Source of the DNA: an uncultured Saprospirales bacterium
GTDB taxonomy: Bacteria; Bacteroidota; Bacteroidia; Chitinophagales; JADIYW01
NCBI GenBank assembly: GCA_938008535.1
Contig: CALLKF010000215.1
Coordinates: 1 to 43,353, forward strand
DNA length: 43,353 bases
Direction of reading: 5' to 3'
The position numbers and the translations under genes were made by a program. Every line of letters begins with the position of its first letter. The first letter of the stretch is position 1. The notes below the pieces were generated by a model, which saw nothing but the letters and a program-made list of their open reading frames with translations, had not been told where the DNA came from and ran no database searches. Shown here in pieces: positions 35,147 through 43,353 of the stretch.

Positions 35147-35261
35147 TACCTTAACTCGCGCAAGTATGCAGTATAGCAATTAGCGCGGTGTACTTGTGCG
35201 CTGTACCTTTTCAGTACAAGTACGCAACCGAACAAAGCAAGGCTGCATACTTGTGCTAGTT
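35147..35261. repeat. Palindromic element, copy 2
   Basis: Outer arms 35153-35169 and 35245-35261 pair over 17 bp with 2 mismatches; inner arms GTACTTGT (35190-35197) and ACAAGTAC (35216-35223) pair perfectly. Where its arms differ from copy 1, the pairing is largely kept. TACCTTAAC at 35147-35155 is the inverse complement of GTTAAGGTA at the right end of copy 1, and the matching extends with an indel into the flanks of the enclosed gene. Confidence 0.88.
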
Positions 35262-35301
35262 GTGGGCTTGCCAAGCTAAACTATACTAAACTAAACACTT
35301 A

Positions 35302-36051
35302 TCACTGGCGAGGATTCTGTAATTTAAGATAATAGGTTTCAAGTAAAAAGGTTGTCATTGTTCCTGCTAAATTAACTGCTAGTTCTGCATGTCGTGATGT
35401 AGGTTTTGTTTGCGATACTTTTTTTCCGTGAGAGTCACTTAATTTATTTCTTAATGCTCCAAGCCCTTCAACAACAGTTTGACAACCGCCTAAGATTTGT
35501 TTAAAGATTTGTTCTGTGTGTTGGTCAGGTGCTAGATTTAAGTTTTCTGCAGTCAGTTTATATAATTTAGGAAGGTCTATATCATCTTTATAAATTATAT
35601 TTAAACTGTCAAGGATAAATTTACATGTTGTTTCAATCAAAGTTCTAGCAGTCGTAATTGCAGCTTCTGCATCATCCGATTTTCTTTCTAATGCTTTTTG
35701 CCATTGTGAATTGATATATTCTTGGTTGAATTTGTCAATGGTTTTTGTTGTGCTTTCATCAATAATTCCTTTTTGCTTTGTTTCTAAGTAGTTTAAAACA
35801 CCTGAGAATTCTGTCCATAGAAAGTTTCTTCTTTCTGCATAACTTTTAAATTTAAATTTTATGAATTGCCAAAATTGTCCTGTTGTTCTGTTTGTATTTA
35901 AAAAGTCAGGTAAAAGCTTTTTGATTTCATTATTGTTTATTAATTCTGTTCTCAACTTCTTAAACTCTTCTTCTTCACCAGTTGCTCCACTTGTTGCAAT
36001 TGCAATAAGCATATTTTGTAATGTTTCTATTTTTATTTGTAAATCTGTCAT
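35302..36051 (-). CDS. Abi_C-domain protein (abortive-infection-like)
   Basis: A 249-residue protein without signal peptide. Residues about 130-245 match the abortive infection C-terminal domain: DDAEAAITTARTLIETTCKF, LAPDQHTEQIFKQILGGC, EGLGALRNKLSDSHGK and HAELAVNLAGTMTTFLLETY are typical. The N-terminal 125 residues are helical and do not match a toxin I know. Proteins with this domain occur in phage-defence (AbiJ-like) systems and toxin loci, where the C-terminal domain is thought to be regulatory or RNA-binding; the function here is inferred. It lies 51 bp downstream of the FRG gene on the same strand, so the two are probably cotranscribed. Confidence 0.9.
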   Translation of the reverse strand: MTDLQIKIETLQNMLIAIATSGATGEEEEFKKLRTELINNNEIKKLLPDFLNTNRTTGQFWQFIKFKFKSYAERRNFLWTEFSGVLNYLETKQKGIIDESTTKTIDKFNQEYINSQWQKALERKSDDAEAAITTARTLIETTCKFILDSLNIIYKDDIDLPKLYKLTAENLNLAPDQHTEQIFKQILGGCQTVVEGLGALRNKLSDSHGKKVSQTKPTSRHAELAVNLAGTMTTFLLETYYLKLQNPRQ

Positions 36052-36073
36052 AATGCTATCGTCTTATTAAGTG

Positions 36074-36112
36074 CTACAGTTAGCTGACTTTAAACGGATG
36101 TTTTAACTGTAG
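36074..36112. other. Hairpin spanning the FRG gene stop codon
   Basis: CTACAGTTA (36074-36082) and TAACTGTAG (36104-36112) form a perfect 9-bp stem around a 21-nt loop. The right arm includes the stop codon of the FRG gene. On the minus strand it is not followed by a T tract; on the plus strand it is. It could affect readthrough from FRG into Abi_C or protect the FRG transcript. Confidence 0.5.
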
Positions 36113-36936
36113 AATTTTTTCAGATATCTTGCTTGATTATCTAATTCTGGAAACAAAGTTGATTCATTTATTCCTAATATATTTAATTCTTCTAAAATAT
36201 TATCTTTGCTATTGTTGTCAATATCAAAATCAATACCTTTTAAACCAAGATTTAAAATCCAATTTAAAGGAATTTGGGCTGGAATTCTTTTTTTTCCTTT
36301 TATTCCAAATATTAAGAATGCACCACTTTGTTTTATAATTCTATTGTTATTTTGTTTAACCTTTACAGCAACGACTCTTTCAATATCATTAGGATTTATA
36401 ATTGATTGAAAATATGATTTCTCCTCTTTTATTTCATGTAACAAACGAGCAATTTCATCTTCTAAATTAAATTCGGAAATATCTAAATGCCTGATTTTTT
36501 CAACATTAAATGTACTTGGTCTCTTTGCAAGACTGGCTAAAATACTTACAGTATCACTATCAAAATATTTTATATCATCTTTTGGAATTCTAAATACAAT
36601 TACTTTGCCGTTTTTCTTTTCTTTACTTGCACAAGCAAAATATAATGCAACTAAAGGATTAGTTGTTAAATCAAGAAGTCTTGTTGGTAAACCATAATGT
36701 TGCATTTTAACAAGCTTTTCCAAAGCACTTTTATCATTTAAGAAGTCTGATGGTGTTCTTAATATAAATTCTTTAAATAGTTTGTTTTCATTTAAGATTA
36801 ATCTCCTATTTCTATATAAAGCTGGGACTAATTTATAATCGTAATCAGAATGTCCTCTAAAATATAGTTCGGACTCATACTGTCTAGGGATTTTTTGAAG
36901 TTCATTTATAAACTGAGCTATACTATTAATTGCCAT
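36103..36936 (-). CDS. FRG-domain protein
   Basis: A 277-residue cytoplasmic protein with an FRG domain at about residues 14-110: LYFRGHSDYDYKLVPALYR gives the name-giving F-R-G, and KLVKMQHYGLPTRLLDLTTNPLVALYFAC is the conserved second block. The C-terminal 165 residues are mixed and include FRIPKDDIKYF and NPNDIERVVAVKV. FRG domains occur in toxin and defence contexts with uncertain activity; an ADP-ribosyltransferase-like fold has been suggested for some. It starts 12 bp after the cphA stop, so it probably shares the cphA transcript, and is followed by the Abi_C gene. Confidence 0.9.
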   Translation of the reverse strand: MAINSIAQFINELQKIPRQYESELYFRGHSDYDYKLVPALYRNRRLILNENKLFKEFILRTPSDFLNDKSALEKLVKMQHYGLPTRLLDLTTNPLVALYFACASKEKKNGKVIVFRIPKDDIKYFDSDTVSILASLAKRPSTFNVEKIRHLDISEFNLEDEIARLLHEIKEEKSYFQSIINPNDIERVVAVKVKQNNNRIIKQSGAFLIFGIKGKKRIPAQIPLNWILNLGLKGIDFDIDNNSKDNILEELNILGINESTLFPELDNQARYLKKFYS

Positions 36937-36948
36937 CTTTTCTCTTTT

Positions 36949-39600
36949 TTACAAATTCGGAATATCCTTTTTATTAAACTTATACAAATGCTCGCTTTCT
37001 TCTTCTTTGTATTTCATTACTTGTGCTAAGGCATCAGGTACTACATCGCTGCAGAATACTAATAAGGAACCTTTCACAGCATTTTTAATCGCATAATCTA
37101 TGGCTTCCGGTTCGTTTGGTATTACTGTAATCTTTTTGTTCGGATGGTCTTTATGAATGCCTTCTTTTAGCATTGCAATAAGTTCTTCTGCGGTTTTGCC
37201 TCGTAAGTTTCTGTCTTGTCTGATAATAATTTCATCAAACATTTCTGCTGCAATTTTACCAATTTCGTTATTGTCTTCGCGTCGTCGGTCGCCAATGCCT
37301 GCAATCATACCTACTTTTACAGTAGCATCAATATTTTCTACAAACTTTTGCAACGCACGCATACCAGCAGGATTGTGCGCATAGTCTAACAACAAATCAA
37401 AGTTCTTAAAGTTGAACATGTTTAATCTGCCTGGTGTTTGTGCCGCACACGGTATAAAGGTTTCCAGCGACAACTTAATATCCTGTAAAGAAAAACCACG
37501 TAAATAACCAGTCAACACAGCAGGCAACACATTTTGTATCATAAACGTTGCACGACCACCATAGGTGAGTGGCACGTTTACTGCTTTAGTGATACGCATT
37601 TTCCATTCGCCTTTGCAAATCGTAATGTAGCCATCTTCATAAATAGCAGACAAGCCGCCGCGTTTCATGTGCGCCTTAATATGCTTGTTGTTTTCATTCA
37701 TCGAAAAGAACGCTACATTACATTTCAAATCTTTGCGCATATTATATACCAACTCATCATCGGCATTTAAAATGGCATAACCACTCGGATGCACTGATTC
37801 AGGAATGACGCCTTTTGCTTTTGCGAGTTGTTCCATCGTGTGAATACCTTTTAAACCAAGGTGATCGGCAGCTACATTGGTGACAATGCCAATATCACAA
37901 TGGTCGAAAGCCAAACCTGCGCGCAACAAACCACCGCGTGCCGTTTCCAGAACCGCAAAATCAACAGACGGATCGCGCAATACATATTCGGCACTGGCTG
38001 GTCCGGTGCAATCGCCTTTTAAAACCATCATGTTTTGTATGTATACACCATCACTGGTGGTGTAACCAACGCTGTGTCCTTTCATTTTTGCCATGTGTGC
38101 AATCAAACGCGTAGTCGTTGTTTTTCCATTCGTGCCTGTCACCGCAACAATTGGAATACGCGCCGGTGTTCCCGGTGGAAACAACATATCTATTACGTTG
38201 GCTGCCACGTTGCGAGCCAAACCATCAGAAGGAGCGATGTGCATACGGAAACCCGGTGCTGCATTGACTTCTAATACCGCGCCGCCGGTTTCGTTGGTCG
38301 GCACTGAAATATCAGTGGTCATTAAATCGATGCCACAAATATCCAGACCAACAATTTTTGAAATACGTTCTGCCATCAACACATTGTACGGATGCACGAT
38401 GTCGGTAACATCTGTTGCCGTGCCGCCTGTGCTGAGGTTTGCCGTATCTTTTAAATTTAATTTTTCACCTTTCGGCAATACATCAGACAGTTTTAGTTTT
38501 TTATTTTCCAGAATTTCTTCCGTCATTTTATCGATGTGAATTTGCGTTAATACTTTTTCGTGACCGTAACCACGGCGCGGATCTTTGTTCACTTCGTCTA
38601 CCAATTGCTGAATGGTAGAAACGCCATCGCCGATCACATGTGCCGGTGAGCGTTTTGCCGCAGCAACTAATTTGTAATTGATAACGAGCAAACGATAATC
38701 ATCGCCAACGATATATTTTTCTACAATCACCGAGCGCGAAATTTCTTTCGCTGCTTTGAAAGCGAATAAAGCTTCGTCCCAATTTTGTATATTTATGGTA
38801 ATTCCACGGCCATGATTTCCGTTGATTGGTTTTATTACTAACGGATAGCCTAAATAATCAATCGCCTCTTTCAAACCTTCTTCTGATTTTACGACTTCGC
38901 CTTTCGGAATTGGAATTTCCGCTTTGTCGAGCATGTATTTAGTATCTTCTTTATCGCACGCAATTTCCACACCAATAGAACTGGTTTGGCTGGTTACCGT
39001 TGCCTGAATTCTTTTTTGATTGGCACCATATCCAATCTGACATAATGAATATTTATTTAAACGAAACCATGGCATTCCGCGCAAAGCAGCTTCTTCTACA
39101 ATAGAGCCTGTACTTGGCCCAAGTCGTTCTTCTTCGCGCATTTCACGCATTTCTTTTATGTCTCTTTCTAAATTATATGCTTCATTATTAGTCAATGCTT
39201 CTGCAATGCGCACTGCAGCTTTGGCCGCATAGATACCTACTTTTTCTTCCATATAATCAAACACCACAAAGTACACACCTTCTTCGCCATAGGTACGTGT
39301 TCTGCCAAAGCCGACATTCATACCTGCAAGCGTTTGTATTTCTAATGCAATATGTTCAATGACATGACCCATCCAGGTGCCTTCTTCTACACGTTGAAAA
39401 AAACCACCTTCGCATCCAACAGAACAACGATGACTCAACATAGTTGGAAACATCGTTTTTAATCTGTCCAAAAAACCATCAATAGTATTCGTTGGTTTTT
39501 GTTCGTATTCTTGTAAATCGAGTGTCATTACAATTAGCTTGTGTCTTCTTATGGACCAGTAGTTGGGTCCGCGCATAGCTCTGATTTCTCTAATTTTCAT
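36949..39600 (-). CDS. cphA: Cyanophycin synthetase
   Basis: An 883-residue enzyme that polymerises Asp and Arg from ATP into the storage polymer cyanophycin. The N-terminal region (1-160; MSHRCSVGCEGGF at about 54-66 is part of the family-specific domain) precedes an ATP-grasp domain (about 220-470; KPINGNHGRG at 257-266, LEVNAAPGFRMH near 443-454) and a Mur-ligase-like domain with P-loop VTGTNGKTTTTR (487-498), the VLETARGGLLR segment, LDYAHNPAGMRAL and GDRRREDN. Length matches known CphA (about 870-880). No cyanophycinase is visible in the window. FRG follows by 12 bp. Confidence 0.96.
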   Translation of the reverse strand: MKIREIRAMRGPNYWSIRRHKLIVMTLDLQEYEQKPTNTIDGFLDRLKTMFPTMLSHRCSVGCEGGFFQRVEEGTWMGHVIEHIALEIQTLAGMNVGFGRTRTYGEEGVYFVVFDYMEEKVGIYAAKAAVRIAEALTNNEAYNLERDIKEMREMREEERLGPSTGSIVEEAALRGMPWFRLNKYSLCQIGYGANQKRIQATVTSQTSSIGVEIACDKEDTKYMLDKAEIPIPKGEVVKSEEGLKEAIDYLGYPLVIKPINGNHGRGITINIQNWDEALFAFKAAKEISRSVIVEKYIVGDDYRLLVINYKLVAAAKRSPAHVIGDGVSTIQQLVDEVNKDPRRGYGHEKVLTQIHIDKMTEEILENKKLKLSDVLPKGEKLNLKDTANLSTGGTATDVTDIVHPYNVLMAERISKIVGLDICGIDLMTTDISVPTNETGGAVLEVNAAPGFRMHIAPSDGLARNVAANVIDMLFPPGTPARIPIVAVTGTNGKTTTTRLIAHMAKMKGHSVGYTTSDGVYIQNMMVLKGDCTGPASAEYVLRDPSVDFAVLETARGGLLRAGLAFDHCDIGIVTNVAADHLGLKGIHTMEQLAKAKGVIPESVHPSGYAILNADDELVYNMRKDLKCNVAFFSMNENNKHIKAHMKRGGLSAIYEDGYITICKGEWKMRITKAVNVPLTYGGRATFMIQNVLPAVLTGYLRGFSLQDIKLSLETFIPCAAQTPGRLNMFNFKNFDLLLDYAHNPAGMRALQKFVENIDATVKVGMIAGIGDRRREDNNEIGKIAAEMFDEIIIRQDRNLRGKTAEELIAMLKEGIHKDHPNKKITVIPNEPEAIDYAIKNAVKGSLLVFCSDVVPDALAQVMKYKEEESEHLYKFNKKDIPNL

Positions 39601-39788
39601 ATAAGGTTGGTTGTTTTATTTTCAAAAAATACTTTAGTAAAGTAGTGATTTTTTCTAAAATAAGAAAAGTTTAGCTTTCTTTTTTCTTCTGGCACTTTTC
39701 AAAATGGCTTTGTGATTTATTTTTGTCGCTGATGCAATTAAAAAGGACATACATATAGTGTTGGCTTAAAATGTCTGTTTATTGTCTA

Positions 39789-39817
39789 TTGGATTAAAAT
39801 ACTTTGGAGTAAGTTTG
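39789..39817 (+). promoter_or_regulatory. Promoter of the GlxA/AraC-type regulator gene
   Basis: TTG (39789-39791) is followed after 18 bp by TAAGTTTG (39810-39817), a good Bacteroidota -33/-7 pair. The predicted start near 39824 leaves a leader of about 12 nt before the ATG at 39836. Confidence 0.6.
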
Positions 39818-39835
39818 TGTTGTTAATATAAATCA

Positions 39836-40753
39836 ATGGCAACAAAAATTATCTTTCTTATTTTACCTAATACACATTTAATGGATTTGGCCGGACCTGA
39901 CCAGGTTTTTTTAGAAGCAATTGATTTTGGTGCAGATTTGAAAATTGAATATTGCAGTTATGCTAATAATATAAGTACATCAGCAGGTTTGCCTTTTGGT
40001 AAGGTGCAGCATTTTTCAAAAGTAAACTATAAAAAAGGTGATTTCCTGTTTATTCCGGGTGCTGATATTGCATTTTTACATTCAGCAGAATTTACCAAAC
40101 AAAAATTATTATTTAACTGGATCAGAAAATGTTATGAAGATAAAGTAATTATTTGTTCTGTTTGTACTGGTTCGTTTGTATTGGCTTTATCTGGCATATT
40201 AGATGGTAAAAATTGTACGACGCACTGGAAGCGAACAACAGAGCTGCAAAAAATGTATCCGAAGTTACAGGTAATAGAAAATGTTTTATTTACACAGGAA
40301 GAAGGAATTTATACAAGTGCAGGTATCGCTTCCGGTTTGGATATGGCATTGCACATTATAGAAGAATTAAAGAATGAATATTTTGCACATAAAGTAGCAA
40401 GAGAACTGGTGATTTATAACAGAAGAAAAGGGAATCAGTCACAACACTCTGTATATACAAATTACAGAAACCATATACATACCGGCATACATGCAGTGCA
40501 GGATTGGTTGCAGGAAAATTTGCATAAAAAAGTTTCCTTAGTTGAATTGGCTGCAATGGCTTCTATGAGTGATAGAAATTTAACCAGGATATTCAAAAAA
40601 GAAACTGGTTTAACAGTGAATGCATACATCAATTTATTGCGAAAAGAAAAAATAAACGAGTTGCTCAATCATCCTGATTTGTCGAGAATTCAAATTGCTA
40701 AAAAAGTTGGATTAAAAAGTGAAAGACATGTAAGCAGAATCATTCATCAGTAA
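39836..40753 (+). CDS. GlxA-type AraC-family transcriptional regulator
   Basis: A 305-residue two-domain regulator. Residues 1-185 are a DJ-1/PfpI-like domain (FLILPNTHLMDLAGPDQVF at 7-25, FIPGADIAFLH, and CSVCTGSFVLALSG with C110 at the nucleophile position), which probably senses a ligand rather than acting as an enzyme. Residues about 210-305 are an AraC DNA-binding domain with two helix-turn-helices (VSLVELAAMASMSDRNLTRIF and SRIQIAKKVGLKSERHVSRI). The next gene starts 1 bp after its stop, followed by the M1-like gene at 41267, so it probably heads an operon; it is divergent from cphA. Confidence 0.93.
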   Translation: MATKIIFLILPNTHLMDLAGPDQVFLEAIDFGADLKIEYCSYANNISTSAGLPFGKVQHFSKVNYKKGDFLFIPGADIAFLHSAEFTKQKLLFNWIRKCYEDKVIICSVCTGSFVLALSGILDGKNCTTHWKRTTELQKMYPKLQVIENVLFTQEEGIYTSAGIASGLDMALHIIEELKNEYFAHKVARELVIYNRRKGNQSQHSVYTNYRNHIHTGIHAVQDWLQENLHKKVSLVELAAMASMSDRNLTRIFKKETGLTVNAYINLLRKEKINELLNHPDLSRIQIAKKVGLKSERHVSRIIHQ

Positions 40754-40754
40754 T

Positions 40755-41225
40755 ATGGCAATTAAAAACAGATATATTCAGCGGCCAGTCCGGTTTTTAG
40801 AAGTCTTTCAGCAAGATGATTGGCAAATAAAAATTTATCTGATGTCCAAAAAAGACACATCAGTGGATGCACAAACGATTCAACTGGCAAAAGCGCAACT
40901 GTCAAAATGGTTATTAAATGCCAATAACTATCCGTTAGAAACATATCATATTGCCACATTGATTTTGCACCAGGGAAAGGAAGGTTGTTTTGCTATTATC
41001 AATTGGTGGATCGATGAAAACATGCTGCAGAACCATGTGTATTTAGCCACCAACGAACAACCGAATGAATTTAAAATGTATTCCGACAAAGGCATCATTA
41101 CATGTGTTTGGGAAATGGCAGTGTTGTGGTATGAACGAAATCTGTGGATTAAGTATGTATTGAAAAGACCTAAAAAACCTGATTTTAAAATGTATTTGAA
41201 TAAACATTTAAACTCGTTTGTTTAA
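40755..41225 (+). CDS. Cytoplasmic protein of unknown function
   Basis: A 156-residue protein, not recognised. It is rich in Trp and Tyr (FAIINWWIDENMLQNHVYLA, CVWEMAVLWYERNLWIKYVL) and basic at the C-terminus (KRPKKPDFKMYLNKHL). No signal peptide. It starts one base after the regulator stop codon, so the two are very likely translated from one mRNA. The M1-like gene begins 41 bp downstream. Confidence 0.87.
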   Translation: MAIKNRYIQRPVRFLEVFQQDDWQIKIYLMSKKDTSVDAQTIQLAKAQLSKWLLNANNYPLETYHIATLILHQGKEGCFAIINWWIDENMLQNHVYLATNEQPNEFKMYSDKGIITCVWEMAVLWYERNLWIKYVLKRPKKPDFKMYLNKHLNSFV

Positions 41226-41266
41226 TAAAAAATCAAGCATGTATTTGACCGTTTAATAATAATCAT

Positions 41267-43353
41267 ATGAACAAGTTAAACTCTTTTTTTATAACACTTG
41301 GTGTTATACTGGCTACTCATTTGTCTGTTTTTGCTCAGCAAGACAGTATAAAGAAATTACCATCTATTCAAATGCAACGAAAGAGCAATACTGACATAAA
41401 ACACATTGCTTTAAATCTCCGGTTTAATTGGCAAAAAAAGCAAGCATCAGGTACAGCAACCTTAACCTTATCGCCAACTATTGCTTCGAATCAAATTGCA
41501 TTAGATGCAGGAATGCTTACCATAAATTCTATAGCGTTGCAAAATGGTACTGTGTTAAAATATGAGTATGACGGAAGTGATAAAGACAATGCCTTGAACA
41601 TTACATTAGACAAGACTTATAAAGCGAATGAAGAAGTTACCATTGTTATAGATTATCATACCAATCAGGTAAACGAAATTGACCCGAATAATTTAAGTGG
41701 CAGCAATGGAAAAGGGTTGCGCTTTTCTCAGCCAACTTCAAACGACCCAATCAAACCTACAGAGATCTGGTCTATTGGCGAACAACATTCTAATCGTTAC
41801 TGGTTTCCAAGTAATGATGCGCCTAATGATGTGCGTACTACAGAATTTACTGCAACGGTAGATAAACAACTGACTGTAATTTCAAACGGCAACCTTGTCG
41901 AAACTAAAGTCAATACAGATGGTACTCATACTTTTCATTATAAAACGGACAGACCTTATGCTAATCATTTAACGTCTTTTGTAGTTGGTAAGTTTATAGA
42001 TGTTCAGCAAGAATATGAAGGTATTCAATTGCATAATTATGGTTATTCAACTGAAAAAAAATGGATAGAAGCTAGTACCGTTCGCTTGCCAGATATGATG
42101 AAATTCTTTTCAGAATCTATTGGTGTAAAATATCCTTATCAAAGGTATTCACAGGTTTTTGTGCAAGACATAGGTAGTTTTACAGCAAATAATACGGTTT
42201 CTACCATCACTGAAAATATGATAGATGATTATTCGACACACTCAGACTTCTATTATTTATGGGACATGACCGAAGCTGAAGCGCTGGCGCAACAATGGTT
42301 TGGAAGTTATTTATCTTGTACAGATTGGAGTGATGTTTGGATAAATAAATCGTTTGCGCATTACCTGAATGGAATTTACAATGAACATAAAAATGGAAAA
42401 GAAGAGTTTTTATTATGGCAGCATAATTTTGATCAGGGAACTTACTTGAATGATTGGAGTGCAGGAATTAGCCATCCGATAGTTACTAAAAACTATGAAA
42501 ATGCAGAAACGTTTGTAACCGATAATTATGCAACTGTTCGAGGTTCATTAGTATTACATATGTTGCGTAAACATTTAGGTGATGACGTTTGGTGGAAATC
42601 AATAAATTATTTTGTAAAAGAAAATGCTCAAAAATCAGTTACCACAGATGATTTTCAAAAAGCAGTAGAAAAGGCGAGTGGTGAATCCATGGATTGGTTT
42701 TTTGACCAATGGATCTACAAAATGGGTCATCCGGTTTTTGAAGTTACAAAACAATATGATGCTGCAAAAAAGCAATTAACGTTACTTGTAAAGCAAACAC
42801 AAAAGATAGATACAACAAATGCATATCCACAAACTCTTTATTTTAAAGGGAAACTAGATATTGAAATTGACGGAAAAATAGAAACGGTTTTTATAAAAGA
42901 TACAGTTGAAAATAAGTTTATATTTTCTTTAGCGCATGCACCTAAGCTTATCAACTTTGATTATGAAAATACCTGGATTAAAGAACTTGTCTTCACAAAA
43001 TCATTTGATGAATATGTTGAAGAGTTTCAATATTCAAAAGATATTTTAGCACGACAAGCAGCCATGATGGAATTAGTAACTATTGCAAAAAGCACAGATG
43101 CTACAACTGAACAACGAGCAAAAATTGAAACCATATTGCGCAATACTATTTTAAGTAATGCCTATTGGCGTCTGCGTTTAGGTGCGGTTTCACAATTGCA
43201 AAATCTTATTTCGCCAATGCAGCCAAATGATACCACGATAGCTGTTTTATTAAGTGTAATTAAAAATGAAAAATCATGGTTGAAAGCAGGTGCCATACGT
43301 TTTTTAGGTACTACAAAAAATCCAAAATTTACGGATATTTATTTGCAGGCATT
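41267..43353 (+). CDS. M1-peptidase-like protein with lost active site (partial, 3' end beyond window)
   Basis: The gene is open from the ATG at 41267 to the window edge (695 codons), so its end is missing. Residues 1-23 are a signal peptide (FITLGVILATHLSVFAQ). The M1 aminopeptidase fold is clear from TEIWSIGEQHSNRYWFPSND (N-terminal sandwich), DWSDVWINKSFAHYL and FFDQWIYKMGHPVFEV. But the zinc motif HExxH is replaced: the segment EALAQQWFG has E338, A339 and Q342 where H, E and H belong, the third ligand Glu in NExFA is K361, and the GxMEN exopeptidase motif reads SFTAN. It is therefore probably a non-catalytic, exported M1 homologue, perhaps a binding or scaffolding protein. It lies 41 bp downstream of the unknown gene. 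Confidence 0.92.
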   Translation, partial: MNKLNSFFITLGVILATHLSVFAQQDSIKKLPSIQMQRKSNTDIKHIALNLRFNWQKKQASGTATLTLSPTIASNQIALDAGMLTINSIALQNGTVLKYEYDGSDKDNALNITLDKTYKANEEVTIVIDYHTNQVNEIDPNNLSGSNGKGLRFSQPTSNDPIKPTEIWSIGEQHSNRYWFPSNDAPNDVRTTEFTATVDKQLTVISNGNLVETKVNTDGTHTFHYKTDRPYANHLTSFVVGKFIDVQQEYEGIQLHNYGYSTEKKWIEASTVRLPDMMKFFSESIGVKYPYQRYSQVFVQDIGSFTANNTVSTITENMIDDYSTHSDFYYLWDMTEAEALAQQWFGSYLSCTDWSDVWINKSFAHYLNGIYNEHKNGKEEFLLWQHNFDQGTYLNDWSAGISHPIVTKNYENAETFVTDNYATVRGSLVLHMLRKHLGDDVWWKSINYFVKENAQKSVTTDDFQKAVEKASGESMDWFFDQWIYKMGHPVFEVTKQYDAAKKQLTLLVKQTQKIDTTNAYPQTLYFKGKLDIEIDGKIETVFIKDTVENKFIFSLAHAPKLINFDYENTWIKELVFTKSFDEYVEEFQYSKDILARQAAMMELVTIAKSTDATTEQRAKIETILRNTILSNAYWRLRLGAVSQLQNLISPMQPNDTTIAVLLSVIKNEKSWLKAGAIRFLGTTKNPKFTDIYLQA

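Noticed and set aside
34074..35261. Canonical integron attC sites
   Set aside because: The folded shape is similar, but the ends (GTTAAGG and GTTGTGG) do not fully fit GTTRRRY and no integrase is present, so only 'attC-like' is claimed.

Overview
This AT-rich window almost certainly comes from the chromosome of a member of the Bacteroidota (Chitinophagales/Sphingobacteriales-like; the rank below phylum is inference). The evidence is a giant secreted protein with a C-terminal type IX secretion (type B, gliding-motility-associated) sorting domain, several start-proximal promoters of the TAnnTTTG type, a Bacteroidota-style OmpA protein with carboxypeptidase-regulatory-like domains, a SOUL protein, and a fused HemC-HemD. 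The left and centre are mostly ordinary housekeeping DNA; the right part holds accessory genes and many intergenic repeats.

Layout. 1-3.5 kb: two minus-strand genes of unknown function (one with an HExxH motif), then a gene-free stretch with palindromes and an 11-unit, 21-bp tandem array. 3.5-7 kb: threonine pathway, thrA (aspartokinase-homoserine dehydrogenase) then thrB; both start codons directly abut 7-bp tandem repeats. 7-10.8 kb: a DUF4919-like protein, a glutaryl-CoA-dehydrogenase-like enzyme, folB and an amidase. 10.9-13.1 kb: tRNA-Cys and an OmpA-family outer membrane protein. 13.1-16.3 kb: kdsB and an NfeD-type membrane serine protease, divergent from a LysM protein. 16.4-19.3 kb: hemA and hemCD (early tetrapyrrole synthesis). 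19.4-26 kb: a 2187-residue T9SS cargo protein with 25 copies of a 51-residue module. 26-28 kb: a small unknown gene, a second 21-bp array and a lipoprotein. 28.2-31.6 kb: a minus-strand run, PfpI/Hsp31-like protein, succinate-semialdehyde-type dehydrogenase, a tiny Lys-rich protein and PPK2. 31.9-33.4 kb: a SOUL protein and a third 21-bp array (16 units). 33.4-37 kb: an accessory patch with two unknown plus-strand genes, two near-identical ~120-bp palindromic elements bracketing one of them, and an Abi_C-domain and an FRG-domain gene lying 12 bp downstream of cphA. 37-39.6 kb: cyanophycin synthetase. 39.8-43.35 kb: a GlxA/AraC regulator, an unknown gene and a truncated M1-peptidase-like protein whose zinc-binding and catalytic residues are replaced.

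The observations I rate most worth checking are (i) three unrelated intergenic arrays that all keep exactly a 21-bp unit, alongside several 7-bp repeats at start codons and inside genes; (ii) the gene bracketed by paired palindromes next to Abi_C/FRG genes; and (iii) the M1-fold pseudoenzyme downstream of an AraC-type regulator. Everything here was read by eye; no alignments, structure predictions or database searches were run.
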